From positions 2,089,861 through 2,153,860 of the forward strand of contig JALPQD010000293.1 of the NCBI GenBank assembly GCA_023101885.1: a stretch of DNA of 64,000 bases, read 5' to 3'. The notes beneath the pieces were generated by a model that saw only the letters and a list, made by a program, of their open reading frames with translations, did no database searches and was not told where the DNA came from. The position numbers were made by a program, and so were the translations under genes. This document shows, piece by piece, positions 21,961 through 33,644 of the stretch (position 1 is the first letter of the stretch; every line of letters starts with the position of its first letter). This stretch comes from Typhlomys cinereus (Eukaryota; Chordata; Mammalia; Rodentia; Platacanthomyidae).

Positions 21961-22291
21961 AATTATTTACATTTTTTGGGCTGGAGACGTGGCTCAGGGG
22001 TTAAACTTCCGCCTTGCAGGCAGAAGGTCCTGAGTTCGGATCCCAGATCCCACGTATAGACGCCAGGCAGAAGCTGGGGCAGCCTGCGCTTCTGGTCCTG
22101 GTAGGGCGGAGCCTGTGAATCCCGGGGCAGAAGGAGGTGGAGGCGTCCATGGTGGTTCGCGAATTCATCCGTGGTTCTACACACACACAGACACACACAC
22201 ACATACACACGCACGTGCACATACACACGCACATGTGCACAGTTGAATAAATAATAATAAAAAAATTAAAAAAAAATTATTTACATTTTTT
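21961..22291 (+). mobile_element. Young B2-like SINE, copy S1, with 17-bp TSD
   Basis: Flanked by perfect 17-bp repeats aattatttacatttttt (21961-21977 and 22275-22291). The pol III A box tggctcagggg (21990-22000) and B box gttcggatcc (22034-22043) lie in the tRNA-derived head. A CpG-rich body follows ('ctggtcctggtagggcgg', 'ggtggttcgcgaattc'), then a CA repeat and an AATAAATAATAATAAAA-type tail. Most CpGs are intact, so it is recent. It lacks the 'agtaaacaagg' body insertion that marks copies S2, S3 and S5. Confidence 0.92.
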
Positions 22292-23007
22292 GACATCTGC
22301 TTTCATAAATCGATCTGAATATTAATATTATTTTGAAGTAACAAATATATACATATTGTATATATAAAAACAAACACATTCATTTCAGCATAATACATGC
22401 TTTGCCAGGGTTTCTGTGTTGTTATCATCAATTGCCATGTGGGGTGGACTTGTGAGGTCAGGTTAAGATAAAGAGGCAAAGTTTAAAGCTGCACTTTGAA
22501 AAATCAAAGCATCTTTTGTCACCTAAAGCTTCTTGCATTTATTGCCATGAGTTCAAGTGAAGAATTAATATTTTTAATTTAATGTGCAGCTATCCTGTTG
22601 AATCTAGTTTCATTTTTCCTGTTAGTGGACACACCTGAAGTTGGCAATATCTAGAGAGCAATCAATCAACATATCACAAGGACCTGTCTACACATCTTCA
22701 GAAATGTTATATCAGGGAAAGAAAGACAATGATTGATAAAATCTATGAGAGCATGTAGTGTAGGAAAAATATATTACTTCCTCTGTAGAACATGGTACCT
22801 TAACATTAAAATGATTAGGAATAATCAGTAGGACATAAAGGTATTTACAGCTGTGGAAGGTGGATTCATTATGGACAGTCAAATCAATATTATATCCCTA
22901 TTCGAAATGAAAAGAAATAAATTTCCCAAAGCAGGCACTATTACCTATCTTAAGCTTGCACTCTTTTTTAATGACTTTGCAGTCTGTCCAATTTCCCTTG
23001 GATTATA
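22292..23007. other. Anonymous AT-rich sequence
   Basis: No gene or repeat recognised, apart from a short 'atatatacatattgtatata' patch near 22345. Confidence 0.45.
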
Positions 23008-23240
23008 GGCTGCCTGCGTTTCTGGTCCTGGTAGGGCGGAGCCTGTGAATCCCGGGGCAGAGTAAACAGGAAGAGGTGGAGGCGTCCATGGTGGTTCTGG
23101 AATTTGTCCATGGTTCTGCACACACACACGTACATATACATACATACATACATACATACATACATACATACACACGTGCACACATGCACACTCACAATTG
23201 AATAAATAATAAATTAAAAAATTAAAAAAAATAAAATGGG
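23008..23240 (+). mobile_element. 5'-truncated B2-like SINE, copy S2
   Basis: Starts within the SINE body ('gctgcctgcgtttctgg') and lacks the tRNA head. It carries the 'agtaaacagg' body insertion, then a CA and (TACA)n tract (23117-23190) and an A-rich tail. No clear TSD is visible. Body variants (gcgtttctgg, gaatttgtcc) place it with S3 and S5. Confidence 0.85.
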
Positions 23241-23264
23241 AAAAAAGTATATAGACTCCTAAAC

Positions 23265-23665
23265 TATTAGTTGCTTGTCTCATTGCTGTGATAATATACC
23301 TGACAAAACCAACCTCAACAAGGAAGAGTATAGTTGGCTTATAGCTAGAGGTTGCATGCTTCCTTGTATTGGACAAGGCATGGCAGCACAAACATCTTTA
23401 GCTAGGGTGTCTGGAACTTGAGACCAGTGGTCACAGTGCGATTGCAGTAAAGAAACACAGAGATGACTGTTGGGGTTCATCTGACTTCCTCATTTCCTCT
23501 TTTTATTCCCTAGGGAAATAAGTTCATTGATGGTGCTACCCACATTCCCAGTGAGTCCAGCTAAATTTCTCTGGTAACACCTTCGTGTATATTCCCATTG
23601 ATGTGTCTCATTAGCTCAAATGCAGTCAAGTTAGCAATGAAAATTAACTATATAAACTCACTGAC
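23265..23665. repeat. Old interspersed repeat, possibly URR1/hAT-like
   Basis: The start 'gtctcattgctgtgataatatacctgac', the middle 'atagttggcttatagctaga' and 'aggcatggcagca', and the end 'caagttagcaatgaaaatt' follow the order of a common rodent repeat that I remember as URR1-type. It is heavily diverged. Class assignment is from memory and unverified. Confidence 0.4.
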
Positions 23666-24084
23666 ATTTGGCTTTAGATGCCCAATTAAATTTTTTCAGG
23701 TTCTTGTGGTTTTAATGTATCTGTCACTTAAGTTAAACTCATAAGAGTATTCAAGAATATAATACAATTTTATGGGTACAGAAAGTTACCCATAAGTTGG
23801 GAAGCACCATTGTGAAGAATAAAGCTAACAGACATAATCAAGTTGGACATGTGTATTATTTGACCCACATATTACACACATAATGGCTTATCTCATTGAA
23901 ACAGATTTCTCCTAACATATCCATATATATCAAATTAAATGTCAGTGATTTTAGTACATCCATCCACGGTCTGCAAACATCATAACCTAATATTGGAACA
24001 GACCAATTACCTGAAAACAACCCCTGCACCTATCTACAAAGTACTACCCATCCCTGTTCCCCTCCATTTCTTCATTGTTCTGGC
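23666..24084. other. Anonymous sequence
   Basis: AT-rich, with no recognised feature. Confidence 0.4.
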
Positions 24085-25760
24085 TTTGGATAATTACTAA
24101 ATACTGGTTCAACATTTGTAAATCAATAAATGTTATTCATCATATAGACAGACTTAAAGACAGAAACCACATGACTGTCTCAGTAAACTCATCACATAAA
24201 CAGATTTAAAGACAAACCATATGATCGTCTCAATAGCCACAGGAAAGGATTTTTGACAAAAACCAAAATTTCTTCTTGATAAATATCCTGAAGAAAATAG
24301 AGATGTGAGGCAGTTTGATATTTATGTGCCCTGGAATTTGACTTGCAATTTTGATTCAGGATTTTTGAATCTATGTCTATCAAAGGAATTAATCTAGAAT
24401 TTTAACTTGCATTTCCTTCTTGTCTAGTTTTGGAATCAGTGAGATATAACATAAATTTGTAGATATGACTTTGGTACTGTCCTTCCCTTTCTTTTTTATG
24501 GTACTATTTGAGAAATATTGTTATTAAAAAATTAATCTGCTTGGTCTCAAGTCTTTTCTGTAGGAAACTTTGGAAAGTATTTCATTGGCATTGTTTTTTG
24601 AATCTGTTGAAGATTACCATGTTTTCTTGACTTAATTCTTTTAAGCCATATGTATTTAGGATTTTTTTTCCTAGATTTTCAAGCTTATGGGGATAAAAGT
24701 ATTAAATTTATTCCCTAGTGATCCTCTGGATCCTTTGTGGAAATACTTCCCTTATCTTTTCTAGTTTTACTAATTTTGACTCCATTCCTTTGGGCCACTT
24801 TGTTTATGGGTTAGCAATATATTTTTAAAGAATCAGTGTTTTATTTGATTGAGTAAATGTATTATAATTTCATTCTCCATTTCATTAATTTCAATCAATT
24901 TATTATTTCTTTACATCTACTGCATTTGTGTTTGGCCTTTGATTCATATGAGGCTTTCAAAAGATCATTAAATTATTTAATCAAGATATTTCTGATTGGT
25001 TAATGTAAGTACTTGTAAGGATAAAATTTCTTGCTGAAACTGCCACAATTGTACCCAAAGTTTTGTTGGGTTGTGCCGTCATTTAATTTAATTCTGTCCT
25101 TGATATCTTCAGTGGTCTATTGTTCCTTCAAAAATGTATTGTTCAGTTGCCAAGTATTTTTGTGATTTTTGTGTATTCTTCTGTTGATTTCTAGCTTCAT
25201 TAGTTGTCTGATAAAATGTACTGATTTGTTTAATATTGTATTTATTAAGGATTTTTTGTGGTATTCATGAGACTGATTATAGAGAACATTGTGTAGGTGA
25301 CAATGAAGAATGCAATTATGTATCACTTTCATGGATTAGTCTGTAGGTTATTGTTAGATAAAATTGACATATGATATCATTTTATTCTTAAGTTTCCTTG
25401 TTGAGTTTTAGTTTCAAAGACTTACCTGAAGATGAGAGGAGAGTTGGCCCCTCCAACTATTATTGTATCATGACTTATTTATTGTTTTAGAGATTTTGGC
25501 ATTTGTTTTATGAAACCAGGAGCCTCCAATTCAGTGTATATTAATTAAGGTTGCTATATTGCCCTGTTTAGTTCTTCTTATTATTTATATATGGTGTTTC
25601 TTTGCCTTTTTATCTAGTTTTGATTTAAAGTGTAGTTTTCCAGTTATTAGACTATCAGTTATTTGCTTGATACACTCATTCTCAGTCATTCATTCTCGGT
25701 TTTTGGATATTTGGGGCAGTGACCTGTGTTTCTTGGAGAAAAACGGCAGCTGTGGCTTGG
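24085..25760 (-). mobile_element. Old, rearranged L1 (ORF2 endonuclease and RT parts)
   Basis: From about 24300 to 25760 the plus strand is antisense L1 ORF2. The minus strand gives IDSKILNQN near 24360 (the family's MNIDAKILNK) and, further right, endonuclease-domain sequence, including a complement of '[12 protein letters not shown]'-like text. A short piece at 24085-24290 is L1 RT sequence in the opposite orientation ('[19 protein letters not shown]'-like). An internal inversion or two overlapping fragments is implied. No open frame of useful length survives. Confidence 0.65.
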
Positions 25761-26473
25761 GTGAATAGCTCCTGGTCTCAGAATCATGTTGCTATGCTAC
25801 ACTTCTTCTTCTCTCTCCACATCATGCTCTGTTTTGTCCAGGTCTCTGAGAATGCCTTTATCAAGATTTATATGGCATTTCTGCAACGCAGAACTTCTCT
25901 CTCCAACCTATGTAGTGCCTGCCCATGAGACTGGGGGCTGCAGCTGACCAGAGCATGCACAGCATGGTGCCATTGGAGTACCAGTGCCTTGGCTGTTTCT
26001 TGGAACCATGGGTTGTTTCTGTTCTCTTTAACCCATTTTCTGACAAGAAGAGGATCTACTTTCAATCTTCCTATTTTTCTTCTTATTATATAAATACACA
26101 TCTAAATTTGTCATCTTACAGTAAGTTTTCTTTTTTCACTATCTGGATGCTTCAATTTCTTTCTCTTGCTTAGAAATAAGAATGCCAGTAACAGTGTTGC
26201 CTAGAAGTAGTGAGAGCATAGAATATGTCTCAGTCATAATTTTTAGAGGAGAATGTTGAACCTCTCCCACTAAGAAAAATGGAGCTTTTCCATGGACATA
26301 TTTTTACAGGAGTCCAAAACTTCCTTTTGTATTCTATTCATTGATTTGTTAATAGAATGATTTTTGATTATGTAAAATATTCATTTGTTTGATTGAAAAG
26401 TGTATCATAAACCCAAACTTCTTTAATTCGTTGCATTTTATTACTCATATTTTGTTTATTAAAATGGATTTTC
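25761..26473. other. Unassigned sequence next to old L1
   Basis: 25765-26060 is less AT-rich ('gactgggggctgcagctgacc') with short overlapping open frames on both strands. It may be the 5' region of the old L1 or another repeat. The remainder is anonymous. Confidence 0.35.
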
Positions 26474-26705
26474 AGGGCTGGAGAGGTGCCTCAAAGGTTA
26501 AGACTTTCTCTATCTTGTAAGCAGAAGTAACCAAGTTCAGATTCCAGATCCCACATAAAAACAACAGGCAAATATGGTGCACTTCTTGTTCTGGAAGGCA
26601 AAACCTGAGAAATCCAAGAGTGAAGCAAAACAAGGTAGAAGCAATCCAGGATGATGATTCACTGAGTCACCTTTGGGCATACGCAGGCTCACATAGTGCC
26701 CAATA

Positions 26706-26757
<52 letters not shown>
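26474..26757 (+). mobile_element. Old B2-superfamily SINE with long (CA)n tail
   Basis: The head 'gggctggagaggtgcctcaaagg' and 'gttcagattccagatcccac' is diverged but clear. The body has 'gatgattcactgagtcacctttgggcatacgcaggc'-type sequence, then a (CA)n microsatellite at about 26708-26757. The short frames in the CA tract are meaningless. Confidence 0.75.
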
Positions 26758-26759
<2 letters not shown>

Positions 26760-27394
26760 ATGTTACTGGAATTGTTCTTCCTTGTTTATGGTGAATAATC
26801 TTTGGACCTACTTATGCATTATTGACACAATGGTAGATTTCTTCCTTCTTTTATTTATCCTTTATTTTTCTGAAAGTTATGCTTCTGTATTCATATAGGA
26901 TATTTATAACACTTTATTCTTATGATGATTTAAGTATTTGAAAATGGTTTATTTTGGGCAGAAAGAGTGGGGTAAGAAAAATGAGAGGGGGGAAGGGAAA
27001 GAAGGAGAAAGGCATGTGTGAGTTAAAAGGAAAACTTTAAGAAGCTAGTTCTCTCCTTCCACCAGAGCCACAGGTGAGACTCTGATCCCCAGGTTTGTGC
27101 AACTTAACCTTCAGAGCTGTCTTGCTGACTTAGTATTAATGCACCAGATCTCCACATCTGGATTCTGATCACACATAGCTACTCTTATTGCTGTTGCCGA
27201 GTGCCTTGATGTGAGCTGATCTCTGAGTCTCTTTTCTCCTCACGAATAGTCTTTTCTCTGCTTTCACGATGGTTGCACATATCCCAGTAGTCTTTCTTTT
27301 TCTCCCCACCACAATTAGACCTTTTCTTCCTTCTCATAGTTCCTCATAGCTTTGCTAAATGGATTTAGGATCCTAACAACTTAGGGGATGAAGT
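26758..27394. other. Anonymous sequence
   Basis: Contains a purine-rich tract near 26965-27020. No gene or clear repeat. Confidence 0.4.
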
Positions 27395-27680
27395 GTTTAT
27401 TCTTGCTTATAACTTTTAGTTTCATTTCATTGGCCTGGCAGGAGAGTTCATACCAATATCAGAAGCTGGAGGAACTGGCCAAGCCATATCTACAGAAAGT
27501 TCTGAGAAAGGGACATACTTTCTTACTTTTTCAGCCTTTGTTTCTGTTTTTCAAAGCAGTGAACAAACTCTCTCCATCTTATCCAGCTGCCCAGGCAATG
27601 GTCCTACATACTATTGACCTTGGTCTTCATGACAGTTAGATAATCTCCCACAGGCTTGCTCAATAACTTTTAATTAAATT
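27395..27680 (+). repeat. Copy D of the ~350-bp family
   Basis: Aligns with copy A: 'ggcctggcaggagagttca', 'gaggaactggccaagccatat', 'gttagataatctcccacagg'. The 83-residue frame at 27388 (starting MKCLFLLITFSFISLAW, signal-peptide-like) lies entirely within the repeat and is not a gene. Confidence 0.65.
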
Positions 27681-28504
27681 AATCTTCATAAGAGTGCATA
27701 AGGGCTCAACACTTAACTGGTAAGTGTTAATTATCACATTTCTACTTCCATGTCTCACATCACATACGTGTATGAATATATATGTTTAAATACAGATTCT
27801 TCCTTTGAGAGCAAACATTATTTTTCTTTCTGAGTGTGACTTGTCTGATTAATCATAAACTTGGTGTTTTTAATGAAGATCACTATGTGGTCAGATTTTT
27901 CCATTGTCCATGAGGTTATGATTTTTTGACTATTATAATATTGAACTAGGAAAATAACAGAGGACTACTCCCAAATTAAAATATCCCAGGCATACTAGCA
28001 GTTTCAACTCTTTGCTGCCTTCCTCTATGTGGACAACTTTTAGTTATCTTCCATGAATTTAGCTAAGTCCCCAACTTCTGAAATTACTGATTTTAGTTGT
28101 TTTGCTCACAATTTTGAGGTTTTAAAGTACAAAAGAGTTCATCTAGTATGTGATATATCATTTTAGAATCATACTTTACCCTAGAATACAACTTTCATAC
28201 AATAAATTATATACCTTCTCACAGAAAAGTGGATCATCTTAGTTACCTGACACAATTTAGAAGTATTTGATTTTGCTTTTGACTCACATCATGAAGTAGC
28301 TCATATTAGTAAGAATCAGTATGATATAGTGGATTTGTTGCACCCCATACAAGTAGCAATCAGTTCCTAACCTGTTTAGCCACTGGATATTCAAATTTAC
28401 CTTTTTTAGCTTTTACATAAGAAAAGGATGTATAGTTTTTCTTTCTACATCGGTCTATTTCACACAACATGATCTTTTAGTTCTGTCCATTTTGTTGAAA
28501 ATAA
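27681..28504. other. Anonymous AT-rich sequence
   Basis: No recognised gene or repeat. Confidence 0.45.
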
Positions 28505-28553
28505 CAAAATAGTTAATAAGAGAGAGGAGAGTAAGAGAAGAGAGAGAAAAAGA

Positions 28554-28607
<54 letters not shown>

Positions 28608-28745
28608 TAGAGAGACACCAAAGGACAACTTTCTGATCTGTTCAGAGTTCTCTACCTCCATTATGTGAGATTCAGAGATCAAAATTAGAGCAGCAAACAT
28701 GAATAAAGGCAACTTTACCTGCTGGGCTATCTTGCAGGCTTGATT
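28505..28745 (-). mobile_element. Old SINE with (GA)n microsatellite, minus strand
   Basis: A (GA)n tract (about 28556-28602) is followed by 'gagattcagagatcaaaatt' and 'tttacctgctgggctatcttgcaggc', the eroded complement of a B2-type head ('accgctgagccatctctccagcc'). The same GA-tract/head arrangement occurs at 54430-54650. Weak match, old. Confidence 0.5.
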
Positions 28746-28829
28746 ACATTTTTATTAAGCTGTTTAAGTATGTATCAGTATATAATGGAAGTGGTTAAAA
28801 TATAAAGCATGTTTGATGCTTTGTGTACA

Positions 28830-28965
28830 GTATCTTACTGTGTTGCTTACTTCAGACAGGGTACACTATATTATCCAGGCTGGCTTTGTCCTTCAGTACT
28901 CAATTAGTCCTCACTCTTGAGTGTCAAGGGTAGCAGCAAAATGTGCCATCATGCTTAGCTCAAAT
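28830..28965 (-). mobile_element. B1-like SINE, minus strand
   Basis: 'tcagacagggtacactatat', 'ccaggctggctttgtcctt' and 'gtgccatcatgcttagctc' are the diverged complement of B1 3' end, middle and 5' end in the expected order. Confidence 0.7.
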
Positions 28966-29964
28966 AATATTTTAAAATAATTAAGATTTAGTTCATTTGT
29001 TTTGATAGAGATTATAGTTCTTTTGAAAGCTAAGGTGGGGTCACATTATGAAGGGCCTAAATAAAACCAAAAGATATTATTGAATTAAGTAGAAAATATG
29101 AAAAATAAGAAAATTGATTTGCCATAATTATGGAATGATTTTTAGAATACAGAAACCAGTTATAAGTCCATTGAGTAGTTCACTTGAGATGTGACCCAGT
29201 CTTTGATGAAATTTTATTCAATGCCATTGGAATAGTCCACAGGGTTTGAATTTCCTGCCTTAATTAGTCTTGGCTGCTCTATAGATTTACAGAGTAAGTA
29301 GTACAAGCTGAAAAAGTTTGGATTCTAGGGTCTGAGAGGTGAAGATCAGGATGTCAGCTGGTTTGAGGTCTCATGAGGGCAGCCTGGCTGGCAAGCATGC
29401 CATCTCTTGTGATAAAGCAGAGCCTACAAGAGTGACTTCTTGTCTCTCTTCTGACAAGACACAAAATCCATTCATGAGGGATCTTGACCTCATGACCTTG
29501 TTGTCACTCAAAGAGCTTTATTCCTAATGTCATTGAATTGCTGGATAGAATTTTATTATATGAATATTGGTGAACACATCTCAGTATATAATTTCTTTAT
29601 AATCATCAATTCCAATATCAGGAATCATGTTGAGTCTAGTTAGATAAAATATCTCACCACTGATTATACATAACTATTAGCGTTGGTTCAATGTATTTTC
29701 TACTATTTTTAAGACTCATTACTTTGGTCTTCCTACTGTAAGAATCCTAATAATTACCTTTCTCAGTGGATGCAGCCAAAGTCTTCTTTTATCACTGATT
29801 CTTTTAATGATAGTTTTTCTTTTTTTTTTTGTACAGGTCCCTGTTCCTTGTCTATGAAGTCCCACTTTCCCTTTATAAAGTGTCACTTGAATCAAATCTC
29901 CTCTCTAGTTGTGAAACTCCAAATAGAAATTCCTGTAGCTATCATGACTTTAGCAAGTGGCATG
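28966..29964. other. Mostly anonymous; possible old repeat at 29255-29540
   Basis: 29320-29510 ('aagatcaggatgtcagctgg', 'gatcttgacctcatgacc') recalls mammal-wide LTR or DNA-transposon debris that I cannot name. The rest shows nothing recognisable. Confidence 0.35.
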
Positions 29965-30190
29965 GGGGAAGGAGCTGCACAGATGGTTCAGTGGTTAATA
30001 AGCAATAGGACCTGAGTTTGAATTCTAAATTCTACATAAAAAAAATGTCAGGCAGGTATGTGGTTGTGGTCTTTACTTCAAGAACTGGAAGGCAGAGGCG
30101 AACAAAGCAGTGAGGTAGATCATCAATCAATGATGATTCCTGACATCATCCTTTGGGCCCCCACAGGCACATACACTTTGCTTCTACACA
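29965..30190 (+). mobile_element. Old B2/B3-like SINE
   Basis: The head 'ggagctgcacagatggttcagtggttaata' and 'gacctgagtttgaattct' is followed by a B3-like body ('aactggaaggcagaggcg', 'gatgattcctgacatcatcctttgggcccccac') and a short CA-like end. Diverged. Confidence 0.65.
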
Positions 30191-30191
30191 C

Positions 30192-31299
30192 CTACATCTA
30201 CACCTACAAAAATGGTGACAAGAGTACATTTTCCATTAGTCATGACACCTGTGACTTCATTATCATTTAGAACCTGAAGTGAGCATCTATGAAATCCTTG
30301 CCTTTGATCTTGACTGATTCATCAGGGACCCACTGATGAGTCAGATTCCTAAAGCATTGCTTTAGACAAATGTTCATTGAAATTGGTAAGAACAGATCAT
30401 TTTTCACTCTGATGACTCTGAGTATACCCAAGGACACTAAACTATAACCCAAGACTTCTGCATAAAACTAACTTCTAATTTGTATTTCTTTTCCTGGTCT
30501 TCTGTTGTGAGTTTCAGTTATCAGATTCTGAACAGAAAAGCTTTCTTCTGGCACTGTGTTTTGAGTAGAACATGCTGACTTGCCGCAATCTTTCGTGAAA
30601 TTCTTTTGCTTTGAGTCTTTTTTTTTGAGCATAAATTCATCCCTTGCCCCCCAGGAGTGGAAGTCTTGCATTTTGTCAGTCTCTAGTGTGGACTTTTTGC
30701 CTAACTCTTTGGAGACAATGATGTTCTTCCCTTATTTTTTTTTCTCTCAGCTCTTTTTAAAGCCTTTCCATTCTCACCTTTGATCCTGTTTCTTACATGG
30801 GACCTATCGGTTGGCTGAAACCTCTTCTTTAACCCATGTGTTCATGTGTTGCCATCTACATTCATCTCTTATGAGTGATACTTATTTTTTAAGGAAGCTT
30901 GGAATGTCAGTGGTTTCCATGGGAAACTCAAAAACTCCCAAATCAACCTTTTTCATGGACTCAATCCTCTTGCTTCCTTTGCCATTTTCTGTCTTTCCTT
31001 CTATTCTTTGGAGTCGGATGTGTTTCCCATTTAAATCCTGCCACCATAATTTCAGTGTGCATACTGGTGTGACTTTTACATGTTTCTTTTTTATTTCAAC
31101 CCTTTGGCAAAAGAAAATTACTAGAAACAGGATGTCCTCTCTCTTCCAGGACTCTCTGTGTGGTCTCATTATCCTTTAAATATCTGGGAATGAAAAAGAA
31201 CTCTAGGGAAATATTAGTTTATCTACATCTACACCCACAAAAATAGTGACAAGACAACATTTTTCATCAGTCATGACACCCATGACTCCATTATCATTC
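30192..31299. repeat. 954-bp segment bounded by ~77-bp direct repeats
   Basis: 30192-30268 and 31223-31299 are direct repeats with roughly 80-85% identity; 'ctacatctacacc', 'gtcatgacacc' and 'cattatcatt' are shared in the same order and spacing. They are too long for an L1-type TSD. They enclose 30269-31222, which holds a coding-like remnant on the minus strand. Local segmental duplication or an unknown element with terminal direct repeats are both possible. Confidence 0.7.
30267..31169 (-). pseudogene. Unidentified coding-like remnant, minus strand
   Basis: One minus-strand frame gives about 300 codons with only about eight stops, including open runs at 31169-30882, 30671-30468 and 30452-30267, all in the same phase. 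The inferred peptide is lysine- and serine-rich (DSKQKNFTKDCGKSACST; KTENGKGSKRIESMKKV) and ends DESVKIKGKDFIDAHF. This looks like decayed coding sequence of a basic, probably nuclear protein. I do not recognise the gene. The opposite strand is also fairly open, so chance or strand error is possible. No intron or poly(A) tail is obvious. Confidence 0.35.
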
Positions 31300-31303
31300 A
31301 TTT

Positions 31304-31621
31304 AAAATGGAGTATTTATTTGCATGACCTGTGCAATGACCTACATAGCATTGACCCCCCAAAGTCTAGCGTGGATCACAGGAACTAGGATCCTTAGAGG
31401 CAAGGGATTAACAGCCACAATAGTGTTCCTATACTAAAGGGGAACACAAGAAAGAGCTCTAGGTAATGCTACTAAATCCTTACACATCATTAGAGTGGAG
31501 GACCCAGAGGGAAGTTTGACATGCGCACTAAAGGATGCTCCAGAGATGAGGGGGAGGGGGCACTGGGGCAAAGGGAGGGAGAAAAAAATAAATATTCAGA
31601 AAAAATAAAATGGAGTCTTTA
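31304..31621 (+). mobile_element. 5'-truncated L1 (3'UTR only) with TSD
   Basis: L1 3'UTR sequence (31319-31606) in plus orientation: 'gcatgacctgtgcaatg', 'aggcaagggattaacagcca', 'ttcctatactaaaggggaac', a polypurine tract and a short A-rich end. It is flanked by the direct repeats 'aaaatggagtattta' (31304-31318) and 'aaaatggagtcttta' (31607-31621), one mismatch in 15. Only about 290 bp of the element was copied. Confidence 0.85.
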
Positions 31622-33644
31622 GTTTTTTTAAATTTAAATAACAGTACAAATATATTTAAAAAACTTATCCACAATTCTTTAAATTAGCTCTTTTCAGGTA
31701 TGTAGCTTCATATCAGTTTTTTTCTTACTAGTAATATATTTTTTCTGAAATAATGGTGTGGAAATGCACAAGGGATTTTCATATTTCTCTGTCTGATGTT
31801 GATACTTAGGCAAATTTTATTTTAAATTTCTTAATTTTGCTTCGTAATTGATAGATGCAATTTATTTTTACACATTTTTGAGGTACATTTTATATGTGTA
31901 TATATATACACACTATATTAATATGTGCATATATACACATGTATGTATGTATGGTAATGATGAAATCAAACCAATCTATTATATTGTTTTTTCTTTATTA
32001 TGAGTGCATTCAAAACCCTTATTCTAGATGTTTAAACATAGCAATCCATTGTTGTTAGTTGTGTTTAGTATCTTGTAGCATTAGAAAAGGAGCTATGAGG
32101 TCTCTTTGTGTTTTACTTGCTTACTTCCATATGTAAATACATCAATATAAGCATATGTAGAATTTCTACATCTAAAATATTATCAGATTAAGTTTGATAT
32201 TCTAGTATTTTTTGATAGGTTGTGGTCAAATTGTCTTAAAATAAGAAAAAATATCCATCTAATATTTACAAACTTTTTGAAATATTGACACTATCTCAAA
32301 TGCTTTTCAATATATACAACTGGGATAAAACTTCGATAATGGAAATTTAATAAAGTTGTTTTATGCAGCTGTTTCCTCCATATTGAGATATTTCCACTAA
32401 GACTCAGGAAATGAAAGAAATAGTCAAGTGAAAAGAAGTAAATGAGACTTGTAAATATGGGAACCTCCTGATTCATGGTATGTGTCCATAAAATTCTAGA
32501 ACATACTCCCAGCTATGTGGGGATGTGGCAAGCTGTATGGAGGGACCTCAGCATGTGGCTTCTCATGGGAGCAGTCTTCCATCCTGGGGTGGGCTTCTCC
32601 ATGACACAGCTTTCTATAAGTCACCCATACTCTTATAAGAAATCCCTCACTCAAGTTCCAAGCATACTCACTGGTCCAAAACCAGGCTTGAGTGGAATAG
32701 TTGCTTTGGACTATTGTCATAGCTCTAATTGGATGAAGAGAAATTAGTTCATGTCTCCTTGGGAAGAATCACACAACATTGTTGGTTAACAAAAACTGTA
32801 ATGTTTTCTAAGCAATCAATCATAAGTGCGATATCAACAAATACATTTTTCTCCTGATTTCATTGCTAGTTGAATAAGTAAAAACATATCTATTGGAAAT
32901 ATAATGTAATAAAATATTAAGTGCAACCCAGGAACAAATGTATAAATAAAGTTGAAGCAAAAATAAATTGTTTGTTACCAAGTATTTTATATATCAGACA
33001 CAGCAGTAACACAAAGACCATGAATTTAGCTTTGTAAAGTACTTATGGTTTTCTTTCCCTCTCATGCATGTAATGCAAGACATTTGAAAACAAAATAACT
33101 AGTGATTATGGTTTAGTTTTCATAGTTTTTGGGACAAGTGTATACTTGCCATAAAATATTTTCACCCATTTTATTTGGTGAATTGCAATTGTAGAATTAT
33201 ATTAAGTACTGCTCAAGTATTAATAATTTCTCCTTAACATAAAATGATAAAATGTACACTGTAAGACTAAATTTTGTAATTTGTCATGTCTTGTTTGTTC
33301 ATAGCATAGAGTAGTGAAGTGCATTTAGGTGTATTGCTAAGCACATGAGAAGGAAAAGAACCTCAATTGGGAGAAAACAATGCATAAAGTATGATGTTCT
33401 ACTCATGTGAAATCTTTGCATTTAAGGGACCATTATATTCTTCTCATTACTCCTTTAAAACTGTTACTTAAAGGTTAAAATGATAATATATGTTATATAA
33501 GCTTATAAAAATTAAAAAGACCACAAAAATCTTGATATAAAAATTGTGCAAACGATGTTTAGTGTGTTCTTGATAATGGAAAGTCTATGAGATATGAAGG
33601 AGTTTCTTTGAAAAAAGGAAATATAAAGAGTAATTTCTTTTATT
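31622..33644. other. Anonymous AT-rich sequence
   Basis: Contains a TA-rich patch at about 31890-31955. A less AT-rich stretch at 32475-32750 ('gcatgtggcttctcatgggag') may be an old repeat. No gene recognised. Confidence 0.4.

Noticed and set aside
21990..22043. tRNA-like A and B boxes
   Set aside because: They belong to SINE heads; the cloverleaf is not complete and the rest is SINE body, so no tRNA gene is called.
22945..23391. 148-codon minus frame with repeated MYVCMYVCM
   Set aside because: Translation of a (TACA)n/CA SINE tail and flanking SINE body; not a gene.
27388..27639. Small frame starting with a signal-peptide-like hydrophobic segment
   Set aside because: Falls wholly inside copy D of a dispersed repeat and is not kept in the other copies.
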